From Sphingorhabdus sp. Alg231-15 (GTDB lineage Bacteria; Pseudomonadota; Alphaproteobacteria; Sphingomonadales; Sphingomonadaceae), in the NCBI RefSeq assembly GCF_900149705.1, contig NZ_LT703001.1, positions 1,612,001-1,676,000 of the forward strand: 64,000 bases of DNA. The letters are read 5' to 3'. Of this stretch, positions 9,331 to 17,996 are shown piece after piece. Positions within the stretch are counted from its first letter, which is position 1; each line of letters begins with the position of its first letter. The position numbers and the translations under genes are program-made. Below the pieces are notes generated by a model that saw only the letters and a program-made list of their open reading frames with translations, was not told the origin of the DNA and did not search any database.

Positions 9331-10034
9331 AGTTTGGAAGCGCGTATCTTGCTTCGGCGGCATTGGGAGCAGCAATTATTTTTACTGCGCCGGTCCCTGC
9401 TCAATCGCAGACAGCGCAAACCGATTGGACTGAGCGCGTCACGATGTCCGACAAGGGTGGCCATGTGATGGGTAATCCCTTGGCCAAGCACAGACTAGCT
9501 GAATATATGAGCTATACCTGCAGTCATTGCGCGAATTTTGAAGCGGAATCGCACGGTCCGCTCAAATCGGGCTTCGTCCAGAAAGGCCATGTCAGTTTCG
9601 AGGTTCGCAATCTGGTTCTCAACCCGATTGACCTGACCGCAGCAATGCTAGCCCGATGCGGAGGGCGTACTGCATTTTTCGGTAATCATCGGGCGATACT
9701 GACCTCTCAGGCGAGCTGGATGCAAACCTTCCAGTCTGCTTCTCCTGAGGTCATGCAATCGTTGAACGAAGGCACGGTTCCTGAACGCTTGCAAAAAATC
9801 GCAAAAGCGGCCGACTTTTATGGGTTGATGAAGAAACGTGGCTATTCTGCAAAACAGATTAATGCCTGTCTGGCTGATCAGGCGACGCAGGACAAGATTT
9901 TGGCGATGACCAAATATGCGACCGGAACATTGAAACTCACCGGCACGCCGAGCTTTACGCTCAACAACGAGCCGATCGACAATGTCCACAACTGGGCACG
10001 CCTGCGCCCCACCTTGGTGGCTTTGCCAGAATGA
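9327..10034 (+). CDS. DsbA-family thiol oxidoreductase, periplasmic (first of a tandem pair)
   Basis: 235 aa with a signal peptide (residues 1-about 27). Thioredoxin fold with active site YTCSHCANF (CSHC) and the cis-proline loop TGTPSFTLNN near residue 210. The helical insertion between them is typical of DsbA. It would oxidise or shuffle disulfides in the periplasm; the partner is not visible, and no dsbB lies in the window. It is coupled to dciA upstream and abuts the second DsbA-like gene. AAAGG precedes the ATG. Confidence 0.88.
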   Translation: MKFGSAYLASAALGAAIIFTAPVPAQSQTAQTDWTERVTMSDKGGHVMGNPLAKHRLAEYMSYTCSHCANFEAESHGPLKSGFVQKGHVSFEVRNLVLNPIDLTAAMLARCGGRTAFFGNHRAILTSQASWMQTFQSASPEVMQSLNEGTVPERLQKIAKAADFYGLMKKRGYSAKQINACLADQATQDKILAMTKYATGTLKLTGTPSFTLNNEPIDNVHNWARLRPTLVALPE

Positions 10035-10069
10035 ATATGATTACTATTTGGAATAACAGGAAAACATCT

Positions 10070-10813
10070 ATGTCTAAATCACTTTATCTCGCTCCCATTG
10101 CTCTGGCTTTGGCGCTCACCGGCTGCGGTGGCGCAGCTGAAACGGAAGGCGGAGCGACGTCAGGCGAGGCTATTGAAACCGTGGCAGCACCCGAAGGTCA
10201 GAAATGGTCGACCACTGTCGTCCAGACCGAAGCTGGCGGTTATGTGATGGGCAATCCCGATGCGCCGATTAAGCTGGTCGAATATATGTCGATTACTTGC
10301 GGGGTTTGCGCCACTTTCGGTGAAGAAGCATTTACCAGCATCCGCGACGATTATGTTGAGTCCGGCCGGGTCAGTTTTGAGATCCGGAATTTTGTCCGCG
10401 ATCCACTGGACCTGACGGCCGCCATATTGTCTCGCTGTAGCGGCGAGGGACCCTATTTCGCGCTGACCAAACAGGCGTTGAGTAATCAGGGCCCAATGTT
10501 CGAAAAAGCGCAAGGCATGGGAGAAGCCACTTATAACGGCATTTTGCAATCAGAGCCGAATGAGCGGTTCGTAAAACTGGCCGAAGAGCTTGACCTGATA
10601 AGCTATTTTCAACAGCTCGGCATTTCTTCAGATCAAGCCAGAGCCTGCCTTAGCGAAGAAGCGACGGCTGAAAAGCTCATGGCCGACACGCAGGCAGCTG
10701 TGCAAGATTTCGATGTTCAAGGGACACCAACTTTCCTGATCAACGGTCAGAAAATCGAAGGCACGAGCTGGAATATGGTGGAAACGAAACTGAAAGAAGC
10801 AGGCGCGCGGTAA
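10070..10813 (+). CDS. DsbA-family thiol oxidoreductase, lipoprotein (second of the pair)
   Basis: About 247 aa from 10070. This start gives a textbook lipoprotein signal ending in the lipobox LTGC; an earlier ATG at 10031 overlaps the preceding stop but adds a charged leader. Active site is ITCGVCATF (CGVC), with cis-proline loop GTPTFLING. It is the clear paralogue of the gene before it (shared YVMGNPDAP/VMGNPLA and FEIRNFVRDPLDLTAA blocks), but membrane-anchored and with a different CxxC dipeptide, so the two may differ in redox potential or partner. Confidence 0.88.
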   Translation: MSKSLYLAPIALALALTGCGGAAETEGGATSGEAIETVAAPEGQKWSTTVVQTEAGGYVMGNPDAPIKLVEYMSITCGVCATFGEEAFTSIRDDYVESGRVSFEIRNFVRDPLDLTAAILSRCSGEGPYFALTKQALSNQGPMFEKAQGMGEATYNGILQSEPNERFVKLAEELDLISYFQQLGISSDQARACLSEEATAEKLMADTQAAVQDFDVQGTPTFLINGQKIEGTSWNMVETKLKEAGAR

Positions 10814-10821
10814 GCGCCTGC
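10799..10821 (+). repeat. Short inverted repeat across the end of the DsbA-like gene
   Basis: GCAGGCGC (10799-10806) pairs with GCGCCTGC (10814-10821), spanning the stop codon. There is no T-run after it, so it is a weak or Rho-assisted terminator at best, or an attenuator before smc. Confidence 0.4.
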
Positions 10822-10881
10822 TGTCGCTTGGGGGAAGCGAGCAATGCGAGTGAGAGATAACGGCCAAGCGGGGCAACCTGC

Positions 10882-13800
10882 GTGCAAATAAAGAAGCTCA
10901 AACTTTCGGGCTTCAAGAGCTTTGTCGACCCCACCGAGCTGCGGATCGAAAAAGGGCTGACCGGCGTGGTCGGCCCCAACGGTTGCGGCAAGTCGAACCT
11001 GCTTGAAGCGATCCGTTGGGTTATGGGCGAAAACTCTCCCAAATCCATGCGCGGAGGCGGGATGGAAGATGTAATTTTCGCCGGAACGCAGGATCGTCCG
11101 GAACGGCAATTTGCCGAGGTCGCCTTGCATGCCGAGCGGGAAACCGATGACGTTTCTTCACTCCATGTCGGCGACAATGACAGCGAACTCGAAATTGTCC
11201 GGCGCATCGAACGCGGCGCCGGCAGTGCATATCGCGCTAATGGCACCGATGTCCGTGCCAAGGACGTTGCGCTGATCTTTGCCGATGCCGCAACCGGAGC
11301 ACATAGTCCCGCTTTGGTCAGTCAGGGGAAGATCAGCAATGTGATCTCTTCCAAACCAACCGACCGACGTGAAATGCTGGAAGAAGCAGCCGGTATTGCC
11401 GGGCTGCATGTACGTCGGAAAGATGCCGAGCAAAAACTACGGGCAGCCGAGAAAAATCTCGCCCGGCTCGACGATATTCTTGGCGATATGGAACAGCGGG
11501 CCTCGGCCTTGCGGCGCCAAGCGAAACAGGCAGAACGCTATAAAAAGCTCAGCGGCCAGATTACGACTGTTGAAGCGCGCCTGATCTTTGCGCGCTGGAA
11601 GGAAGCAGCGGCAGCAGCTGATGCTGCAAAGGCCGAAGCCGAGGCAGCGGAAGCCAAGGTCAACGCCGCACAAAATGCTCAGCAGTCCGCCGTGAAGGCA
11701 CAAAATGAAAGTGCCAGGACGCTGGGCATATTACGCGCGGATCTCACCAGAGCACGCGAGGAAGCCAGCGAATCTAGCCATCGTCTCCTCTCACTGACCA
11801 ATGAGCGCGACAATCTGAAATCACGATTGCTGGACCTCCAGGCACAGGCGCAGCGGATCAAGGATGACAATGCACGCGAGGATCAACTGACCCGCGACGC
11901 AATGGAGGCCCTGTCTCGTCTGGAAGAGGATGACAAAAGGCTCACAATTGAGCTCGCCCAGTTGGAAGCGGAGCGCCCCGAGCTTGAGAAACGGGCAGAA
12001 AAGGCAGAACGCGCTGCGAGCGATAGTGAAGTGGAATTGGCGAAAGCCGTCGCCGAGGAGGCACGGATTCAGGCTGAGATCAAGGTGGCCGATGCGGCCT
12101 TGGATGCTGCGCAGGCCCGGCAGGATCGTCTCGCCATAGAGCTCGAGCGGCTGGCAGAAGAGCGCGCTGAAATGGGCGATGAGGGAGAATTGAAAACCAC
12201 CCTTGCCGATGCTATTGCTGCGCGGGAAGCCGCCCAGAAACAGGCGGATCACAGCGGATCGCAGATTGCTGAACGGGAAGAAGAGCGGCTGGCGGCCAGC
12301 GAAGCGCGCGATCTGGCGGAGTCCGCCCTTGCCTCGTTGAAAGCCGAACTGGCGGGTCTAAAATCCGAGCATAGCGCTTTGGAACGAGAACTTTCCAAGG
12401 GCGAAAGCGATCATAAAGCAATCGATCAGATCACCGCAAAGCCCGGCTTCGAGCGCGCTTTGGCAGCGGCTTTAGGTGACGATTTACTGGCCTCGGTTGG
12501 TGAAGATGGCGACCGTTTCTGGGGCGGCGGCAGTGCTCCCGTTTCCGGGAAAGCTCCAAGCGGCACCGAAACATTGCTCGACCATGTCGAAGCGCCGCAG
12601 GAACTCCACAGTCGGCTGTCACAAATTTTTGTCGGGGATGATGATCAAGGTCAATCCCTGGCGGTTGGTCAAAGACTGGTCACCAAAGCAGGAGCTTTGC
12701 GCCGCTGGGATGGGTTTGTCGCTCGCGATGATGGCAATGCCAGTGCAGAACGGTTGGTGCGGGCCAACCGCTTGACGGAATTGACCGGCGTGCTGGGCCC
12801 GGCTGAAGGAAAAGTTGCCGCGGCGGAAACCGCTTTGCATGACGAGCAGGAAGCGATTGCCAAAGCGGAGCAACAGCTTGCAGACGCACGTTTAGCCCGT
12901 CGCGAGGCAGAGGATGTGTTGCGCCAGGCATTGCGCGAGGCGGATCAGGCTGAAGAAGCCTTGAGTTGGCTGCAAAAACGCACGGCCAGCCTGTCGGAAC
13001 GGGAAACGGCTCTCAGAGAGGAAGCCGCAGCGGCACTGGCCGACCTGGAGTTGGCACAGAAGGAACGCACCAGCCAGCCAGACGGCGCAGCACAGGAAAG
13101 CGCACGCGCGGCCCTGCAGGATCAGCGCGATGCGGCACGGCAGCAAGTCATGTCCTCGCAAGCTGCATTGTCCGGGCTGGACCAAAAGCTCGCGCAGGTG
13201 AAAGAGCAGAAGGCGGTTGCTGCTGCACAGATTAAATCCTGGCAAGATCGCTCCAGCGAAGCCGCCACCCGGATGGCCGAGATGAGCAAGCGCGGTGCGG
13301 CGATTGAAGCCGAGGTGGAGAAACTGGCGGACCGTCCGCGTGTCATTGAAGTAGAAGTGGCGAAGCTGCAGGAGCAGCAGGATGCCCTCAATGCTGTGGT
13401 CGCTGAAAAGGATGGCGCGCAGCAAACGGCCGAATTGGCACAGCGCGATCACGAAGACCGACTTAATACAACGAGCGAGGCACTGAGTCAGGCACGCGAA
13501 GAACGGGCCGGAGCGAAAGCTCGCGCAGAGAATCAGGACCTGCGCCGGGTTGAGATGGGTCGGATTTCAGGCGAGAAATTTGAATGTCCGCCGCAAATGC
13601 TGTCCGAAAAGTGTGAGTTTGATGAAGCGACGGTTGGTGATGCCACTCTGGAGTCAGCAGAACTGGAACGGCTGACGCTCAGCCGCGAACGCATCGGCCC
13701 GGTCAATCTGGTTGCTGCTGATGAACTGGAAGAGCTCGAGACCGAATGGGAAAAATCCACCAAGGAAAGCGAAGAGCTGAACGAGGCGATCAATCAGCTG

Positions 13801-14319
13801 CGCGGTTCGATAGGCAGCCTCAACCGCGAAGGGCGGCAACGGCTACTCGCAGCGTTTGAAGAAGTAGATCAGCATTTCCAGCGGCTTTTCACAACCTTGT
13901 TTGACGGCGGCAAAGCGCATCTTGAACTGGTCGATAGCGATGATCCACTGGAAGCCGGCCTTGAGATCATGGCACAACCACCAGGTAAGAAGCTGACATC
14001 TTTGACTCTGCTTTCTGGCGGCGAACAGGCATTGACCGCGGTTGCGCTGATCTTTGGCTTGTTCCTGACCAATCCGGCTCCGATCTGCGTACTCGACGAG
14101 GTTGATGCCCCGCTGGATGATGCGAATATTGAGCGCTTTTGCGACTTGCTCGACAAGATGGTTGCAGAGACTAACACACGCTATTTGATCGTGACCCACA
14201 ATGCAGTGACGATGAGTCGGATGCACCGATTGTTCGGTGTGACGATGATCGAACGCGGAATTTCGCAACTGGTTTCCGTGGATCTGGATGCTGCGGAAGA
14301 ATTGCTGGCCGCGGAGTGA
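10882..14319 (+). CDS. smc: Chromosome segregation protein SMC
   Basis: 1145 aa, GTG start (MQIKKLKLSGFKSF) with GGGG about 8 bases upstream. N-terminal Walker A GPNGCGKS (residues 31-38), long Ala/Glu/Arg-rich coiled coils, a central short hinge (about residues 515-640) and a C-terminal head with signature LLSGGEQAL and Walker B ending LDEVDAPLDD at about 1071. It is the ATPase of condensin, working with ScpA and ScpB, which are not in the window. The hinge is reduced compared with Bacillus SMC, which I recall as normal for alphaproteobacteria. It starts 68 bases after the DsbA-like lipoprotein. Confidence 0.97.
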   Translation: MQIKKLKLSGFKSFVDPTELRIEKGLTGVVGPNGCGKSNLLEAIRWVMGENSPKSMRGGGMEDVIFAGTQDRPERQFAEVALHAERETDDVSSLHVGDNDSELEIVRRIERGAGSAYRANGTDVRAKDVALIFADAATGAHSPALVSQGKISNVISSKPTDRREMLEEAAGIAGLHVRRKDAEQKLRAAEKNLARLDDILGDMEQRASALRRQAKQAERYKKLSGQITTVEARLIFARWKEAAAAADAAKAEAEAAEAKVNAAQNAQQSAVKAQNESARTLGILRADLTRAREEASESSHRLLSLTNERDNLKSRLLDLQAQAQRIKDDNAREDQLTRDAMEALSRLEEDDKRLTIELAQLEAERPELEKRAEKAERAASDSEVELAKAVAEEARIQAEIKVADAALDAAQARQDRLAIELERLAEERAEMGDEGELKTTLADAIAAREAAQKQADHSGSQIAEREEERLAASEARDLAESALASLKAELAGLKSEHSALERELSKGESDHKAIDQITAKPGFERALAAALGDDLLASVGEDGDRFWGGGSAPVSGKAPSGTETLLDHVEAPQELHSRLSQIFVGDDDQGQSLAVGQRLVTKAGALRRWDGFVARDDGNASAERLVRANRLTELTGVLGPAEGKVAAAETALHDEQEAIAKAEQQLADARLARREAEDVLRQALREADQAEEALSWLQKRTASLSERETALREEAAAALADLELAQKERTSQPDGAAQESARAALQDQRDAARQQVMSSQAALSGLDQKLAQVKEQKAVAAAQIKSWQDRSSEAATRMAEMSKRGAAIEAEVEKLADRPRVIEVEVAKLQEQQDALNAVVAEKDGAQQTAELAQRDHEDRLNTTSEALSQAREERAGAKARAENQDLRRVEMGRISGEKFECPPQMLSEKCEFDEATVGDATLESAELERLTLSRERIGPVNLVAADELEELETEWEKSTKESEELNEAINQLRGSIGSLNREGRQRLLAAFEEVDQHFQRLFTTLFDGGKAHLELVDSDDPLEAGLEIMAQPPGKKLTSLTLLSGGEQALTAVALIFGLFLTNPAPICVLDEVDAPLDDANIERFCDLLDKMVAETNTRYLIVTHNAVTMSRMHRLFGVTMIERGISQLVSVDLDAAEELLAAE

Positions 14320-14356
14320 ATGCGGAGCAGTGTCTGCTAAGGGTGCAAAGGGGACA

Positions 14357-15652
14357 CTAGGAAACAGGCTGGTTGTCGGAAAACGAGGGTGGTAAAGGTT
14401 CGGGAAGTGGCAAATCGGACAAGTCGAGCCAGTCCTTTGCAGATTGGTCATTTGCGGACTTGCCATAATAGCTATCAAGTGCGGCAAACGGTATCTTAAA
14501 GGGTGCCCCCCACCCGCTGTTCCACATCGCAGCCACGCCTGTGCGGGCCGCAGGATCAAATATAATCGTCGCGCGATATCCATCCACCGCTCCACTATGT
14601 CCGATCAATCGCCGACCCTCATAGGTAAAATTGCGCCAACCCAGTCCGTAGGATGGCTCATTCAGGGCACGGGCGAGATCGCCGCCATAAACCCTTCCGG
14701 TTTCGACCAGCGGACTATGAGCCCGTTCCAGGGTCATGCCCGAAAGAACGTCCTCATTTGCGCCCAACTGCGCACGAAGCCAGCGCGCCATATCCACAAT
14801 ATTGCTATTAACACCGGCTGCAGCGGGGAGACGCCAATATGATTCCACAAGGGTTCGTACTTCATCACCGTGATGCGGTCGCGCCCAGCTGTCAGCGCCG
14901 GTTAGACCGATCATACCGAACTGCGCACTCTCCATACCCAGCGGTTCAAATAATTGCGTCTTGGCAGCGTCGTCATACATGGTACCCGCCGCCTGTCCCA
15001 AAATCTCGCTGGCGGTATCAAATGCAATATTCTGATAGCTATGGCAGGTGCCGGGTATGCACTGTAGCGGCGCAGTTCCTAGTTGTTTACGGAGCAGCCC
15101 CGGGCTTTCGCCATCCTCGAGTTTGCGGTCATATGCATTTTTCGTGAGTCCAGTCTGGTGCGACATAAGCTGAGCCAGCGTTATCCGTGACATAGCTTCT
15201 CCGGGAAGCATGAGCGACGTCTGCCAGCGGTTCAGTGTAGCGTCCAGATCAAGCCCATCTTCTTCCGATAGTTTTGCCGCGAGTGAACCTGCCACGCCTT
15301 TTGATACCGAGGCCCAGCGGAAAACCGTCTGCGGCGTTACCTGCTCACCGCTGCGTTTGTCGGTTACGCCATAGGTTTGCACAAAGCGAATCTCACCATC
15401 TTCGACAATTGCGACAGCCAACCCTGCCATTTCAGGACGTGCGGCGAGTGCTGCGATGCGTCGATCGAGGCTGAGATAGTCAATCTTGCCCTGCCAGTCG
15501 CTGGGCTCAGTTGGCAATCGATCCTGAGACGCTGCTTCGGCGGTTTCTGCAAGCGGAAGTGGGATTTCTTCCTGAACGAAGGCGCGATAGCCATACCAGC
15601 CAACAAGTAATATGGCCGCAAGCCCGAACAGCGGTGCCAGATATCTTCCCAT
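14357..15652 (-). CDS. Membrane-anchored serine hydrolase (beta-lactamase-like)
   Basis: 431 aa from the ATG at 15652, which has GGGG about 9 bases upstream; the frame extends to 15685. An N-terminal helix (YLAPLFGLAAILLVGWYGY) anchors it in the membrane with the enzyme outside. Catalytic motifs of the class C/EstB group: SVSK (new residues 115-118), YQN as the second motif, and HSG near the C-terminus (IGHSGAVDGY). Possible activities are DD-peptidase, esterase or amidase; no substrate can be named. It runs convergently with smc, with a 37-base gap and no clear terminator between. Confidence 0.87.
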   Translation of the reverse strand: MGRYLAPLFGLAAILLVGWYGYRAFVQEEIPLPLAETAEAASQDRLPTEPSDWQGKIDYLSLDRRIAALAARPEMAGLAVAIVEDGEIRFVQTYGVTDKRSGEQVTPQTVFRWASVSKGVAGSLAAKLSEEDGLDLDATLNRWQTSLMLPGEAMSRITLAQLMSHQTGLTKNAYDRKLEDGESPGLLRKQLGTAPLQCIPGTCHSYQNIAFDTASEILGQAAGTMYDDAAKTQLFEPLGMESAQFGMIGLTGADSWARPHHGDEVRTLVESYWRLPAAAGVNSNIVDMARWLRAQLGANEDVLSGMTLERAHSPLVETGRVYGGDLARALNEPSYGLGWRNFTYEGRRLIGHSGAVDGYRATIIFDPAARTGVAAMWNSGWGAPFKIPFAALDSYYGKSANDQSAKDWLDLSDLPLPEPLPPSFSDNQPVS

Positions 15653-15856
15653 TGAATAACCCCAAATTGGTGATCCAGCCTTCAAACAAGAACCTGGCGG
15701 TTAGAGCCCGGCATCTAGACTAGCTGACTTTCAGCGTAGAGCAATCCAGGTGAATAATACAAGATTCTATGTGGTGTGGGTGGTTACGATAAGAGTGTAG
15801 TCTGAGGCAGTTCCAACTATAGAAAAGACCGTGATAGCTCATAGATAAACCAGCAC

Positions 15857-15886
15857 AATGTCCGCTTTCGGGATGCGGCGGACATT
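15857..15886. repeat. Hairpin repeat with AATGTCCGC arms
   Basis: AATGTCCGC (15857-15865) pairs with GCGGACATT (15878-15886), 9 bp, in the 254-base gap between the serine hydrolase and soxR. The same half-element (AAAGCGGACATT) occurs at 5203-5214 upstream of glxA, so it looks like a dispersed sphingomonad repeat. It could also end soxR transcripts. The rest of the gap shows nothing I can name. Confidence 0.6.
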
Positions 15887-15906
15887 GGAAAGACTAACAA
15901 TATCCA

Positions 15907-16362
15907 TCAATCCCCAAGAACCAATCGCGGTCCCGGCCCTTTCAATCCCACCCGGTCTTCCGGATTGTAGAGCTGGCATTTCTTCAGGCTCAGACAACCG
16001 CAACCAATGCACCCGTCTAGCCGCTCCCGCGTCCGTTCGAGTTCCACGATCCGTGCGTCAATCACCTTGCGCATCGCTTTGCTAATCCGGGTCCAGTCGG
16101 CCTGTGTTGGCGTGCGGCCGTGCGGCAGTCGAGACAATTGCCGCTCAATCTCGCTGATACTCAGTCCCAGCTGCTGCGCGATAAGGACGAAAGACAGGCG
16201 TCTGATATCCGAACGCAAAAACCGCCGCTGGCCACCGCTGGAGCGAAACGGTTCGACCAGTCCCTTGTCCTCGTAAAAACGGATTGCGGAGACAGACAGG
16301 CCGGTCCGCGCCGCCAGCGCACCAATGGTCAATGACTTATTGTCAGGCATGAACGCATCCAT
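15907..16362 (-). CDS. soxR: Redox-sensing activator SoxR (MerR family)
   Basis: 151 aa. N-terminal MerR winged helix (LTIGALAARTGLSVSAIRFY, residues 11-30), a dimerisation helix, and the SoxR-specific [2Fe-2S] ligands C118-x2-C121-x-C123-x5-C129 (CIGCGCLSLKKC). Oxidation of the cluster by superoxide or redox-cycling compounds switches on target promoters. It is divergent from the VOC/flavoprotein cluster, and a near-perfect SoxR box lies between them. An alternative ATG lies at 16350. Outside enterics, SoxR usually controls a few efflux or modification genes directly, without SoxS, and this layout fits that. Confidence 0.96.
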   Translation of the reverse strand: MDAFMPDNKSLTIGALAARTGLSVSAIRFYEDKGLVEPFRSSGGQRRFLRSDIRRLSFVLIAQQLGLSISEIERQLSRLPHGRTPTQADWTRISKAMRKVIDARIVELERTRERLDGCIGCGCLSLKKCQLYNPEDRVGLKGPGPRLVLGD

Positions 16363-16375
16363 CCAAATAATTAGC

Positions 16376-16406
16376 TTGACCTCAACTTAACTTGAGGTTG
16401 TACGAA
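16376..16406 (+). promoter_or_regulatory. SoxR-dependent promoter with SoxR box and 19-bp spacer
   Basis: An 18-bp dyad CCTCAACTTAACTTGAGG (16380-16397) differs by one base from the E. coli soxS operator. A -35 TTGACC (16376-16381) lies 19 bases before a -10-like TACGAA (16401-16406). The long 19-bp spacer is the hallmark of MerR-family promoters, which the activator untwists. It reads towards the VOC genes at 16467. Confidence 0.9.
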
Positions 16407-16466
16407 TCGCAAGTAGGGACGGAAATGTTCCAGTAAAAGCCTATATTTATGCGAGGTACAGAGAAT

Positions 16467-16868
16467 ATGAAACTGAACCAGGTGACCGTCGGATGTCTCG
16501 ATTATGACAGTTCCGTCCGATTTTTTCAAACGCTGGGCCTAGTGCAGATTGTCGATGCCCCGCCCCGCTATGCACGTTTTGAGACGGATACCGGTGAGAC
16601 TTTTTCCATTCATGCTGTGGATCAAGTCTCCGAGCCGAGTGGGATGATTTATTTCGAAACCGACACTCTCGATGCGGACGTTTTGGCTCTGGAGGCGAAA
16701 GGTATCGTGTTTGATACCCAACCCACGGATCAAAACTGGGGCTGGCGCGAGGCGCGTCTGCGCGATCCAGCTGGCAACGCCTTGTGCCTCTTTTACGGCG
16801 GCGACAATCGCCGTTTCCCCCCATGGCGAATTTCAAACAACAACCAAGGAAAAGGAAATGAAAAATGA
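16467..16868 (+). CDS. VOC (glyoxalase/dioxygenase fold) protein, SoxR-box gene 1
   Basis: 133 aa from 16467; a longer frame starts at 16449 but would add only six residues. Vicinal-oxygen-chelate fold with two beta-alpha-beta-beta-beta repeats: LNQVTVGCLDYDSSVRFFQTLG at the start and EARLRDPAGNALCLFYGG at the end. The first metal-ligand position is not His in this copy, so it may be a binding protein, as bleomycin-resistance proteins are, and not an enzyme. First gene after the SoxR box, overlapping the next VOC gene by 4 bases. Confidence 0.85.
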   Translation: MKLNQVTVGCLDYDSSVRFFQTLGLVQIVDAPPRYARFETDTGETFSIHAVDQVSEPSGMIYFETDTLDADVLALEAKGIVFDTQPTDQNWGWREARLRDPAGNALCLFYGGDNRRFPPWRISNNNQGKGNEK

Positions 16869-17245
16869 CAAATGCAATTCTGGAACATGTGAACATGACA
16901 GTGAGCGACCCGCAGCGGTCCGCCGACCTGATGCGCGACCTGTTTGGGTGGCATATCCGGTGGGAGGGGCCATCAATGTTGGGTGGCCACACGATCCACG
17001 TGGGGAGTGATGATCAGTATCTCGCGCTCTATTCCAATAAAGATGTGCAGGCTGCCGATCCCAAATTTCGCAAAGGCGAACCGATGAATCATGTCGCGAT
17101 GATGGTTGATGATCTGGATTCTGTCGAAGCAAAGGTTGTCGCGGCGGGATTGGAACCTTTCGGCCATGATGACTATGATCCCGGCCGACGATTCTATTTT
17201 TTCGACTGGAACGGCATTGAGTTTGAGATAGTTAGCTACGCTTGA
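16865..17245 (+). CDS. VOC family protein, SoxR-box gene 2
   Basis: 126 aa, translationally coupled to the preceding VOC gene (ATGA). It keeps likely metal ligands: His in LEHVNMTVSD, His in MNHVAMMVDD and Glu in NGIEFEIVSY. That suggests an active metal-dependent member (glyoxalase, dioxygenase or fosfomycin-resistance-like). It resembles its neighbour in fold only. The position behind a SoxR box suggests modification or sequestration of redox-active or electrophilic compounds; this is inference. Confidence 0.86.
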   Translation: MTNAILEHVNMTVSDPQRSADLMRDLFGWHIRWEGPSMLGGHTIHVGSDDQYLALYSNKDVQAADPKFRKGEPMNHVAMMVDDLDSVEAKVVAAGLEPFGHDDYDPGRRFYFFDWNGIEFEIVSYA

Positions 17246-17324
17246 TCGGGGAGACCTTCCCATCCGGGCCGCCAGCGCGTAACCTTTCACGGTGGCGGCC
17301 CGAACCGGGCCGTGGAGACAAATC

Positions 17325-17939
17325 ATGGCTTATAAATTTCTCGATATGCTGACGACGGATAGCGTTCGCGAAGCCCAGTCTGAAAATGGCGCACGCGAAC
17401 AGTGGGAAGACTTTCCCGGCGACCGCCGCTTTGATTATTTTGACGAACGCGCGGCAGCCTTTATTTCCGCTCGCGACAGCTTTTACATGGCCAGCGTTTC
17501 AGAAAATGGCTGGCCCTATGTTCAACATCGCGGTGGTCCGCCTGGCTTTCTGAAGGTGCTGGATGACAAGACGCTGGGCTTTGCCGATTTTCAAGGGAAT
17601 AGGCAGTACATCAGCCTTGGCAACGTGAAGGCCGATGACCGGGTAGCCTTGTTCATGGTCGACTATCCGCGGCGCAAGCGATTGAAATTGCTCGCGCATA
17701 TGACAGTGCATAAGCTGGACGAGAACCCGCAGCTGGCTGAGAGAATCATCGATACAGACTATCCGGGTGAGCCCGAGCGGTTGATGACCCTCACGCTGGA
17801 ATCCTACGACTGGAACTGCCCGCAACATATCGTCCCGCGCTTCACGAAAGATATGGTCGATCTTGCTGCCAAGCCGCTGCAGGATGAGATCGCTCGCTTG
17901 ACGGCGGAGAATGAGGAACTGCGCGAAAAGCTAAGATAA
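17325..17939 (+). CDS. Pyridoxamine 5'-phosphate oxidase-family flavin-binding protein
   Basis: 204 aa from the ATG at 17325, which has GTGGAG 6 bases upstream. The split-barrel FMN-binding fold is indicated by SARDSFYMASVSENGWPYVQ, then RGGPPGFLKVLDDKTLGFAD and NRQYISLGN. The last 30 residues form a short coiled coil (DEIARLTAENEELREKL), which is extra to the usual fold and may aid oligomerisation. Third gene downstream of the SoxR box, with an 80-base gap after VOC 2; a reductase acting on redox-cycling molecules would fit, but this is inference. Confidence 0.87.
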   Translation: MAYKFLDMLTTDSVREAQSENGAREQWEDFPGDRRFDYFDERAAAFISARDSFYMASVSENGWPYVQHRGGPPGFLKVLDDKTLGFADFQGNRQYISLGNVKADDRVALFMVDYPRRKRLKLLAHMTVHKLDENPQLAERIIDTDYPGEPERLMTLTLESYDWNCPQHIVPRFTKDMVDLAAKPLQDEIARLTAENEELREKLR

Positions 17940-17944
17940 CATCC

Positions 17945-17980
17945 TCGTCATCCCAAATCTAGTTCAGGATGACGAGTTTA
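17945..17980. terminator. Inverted repeat/terminator between convergent genes
   Basis: Stem CTCGTCATCC (17945-17954) with GGATGACGAG (17968-17977), then TTT. It separates the flavoprotein gene (+) from the convergent MDR dehydrogenase (-) and may work in both directions. The sequence also resembles a dispersed GTCATCC repeat of sphingomonads. Confidence 0.7.
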
Positions 17981-17996
17981 AGTGTCGTGAGTTTTC

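Noticed and set aside
12892-13452. 186-residue minus-strand frame and similar frames across smc
   Set aside because: Reverse-strand shadows of a GC-rich coiled-coil gene; Leu/Arg/Cys-rich with no family signature.
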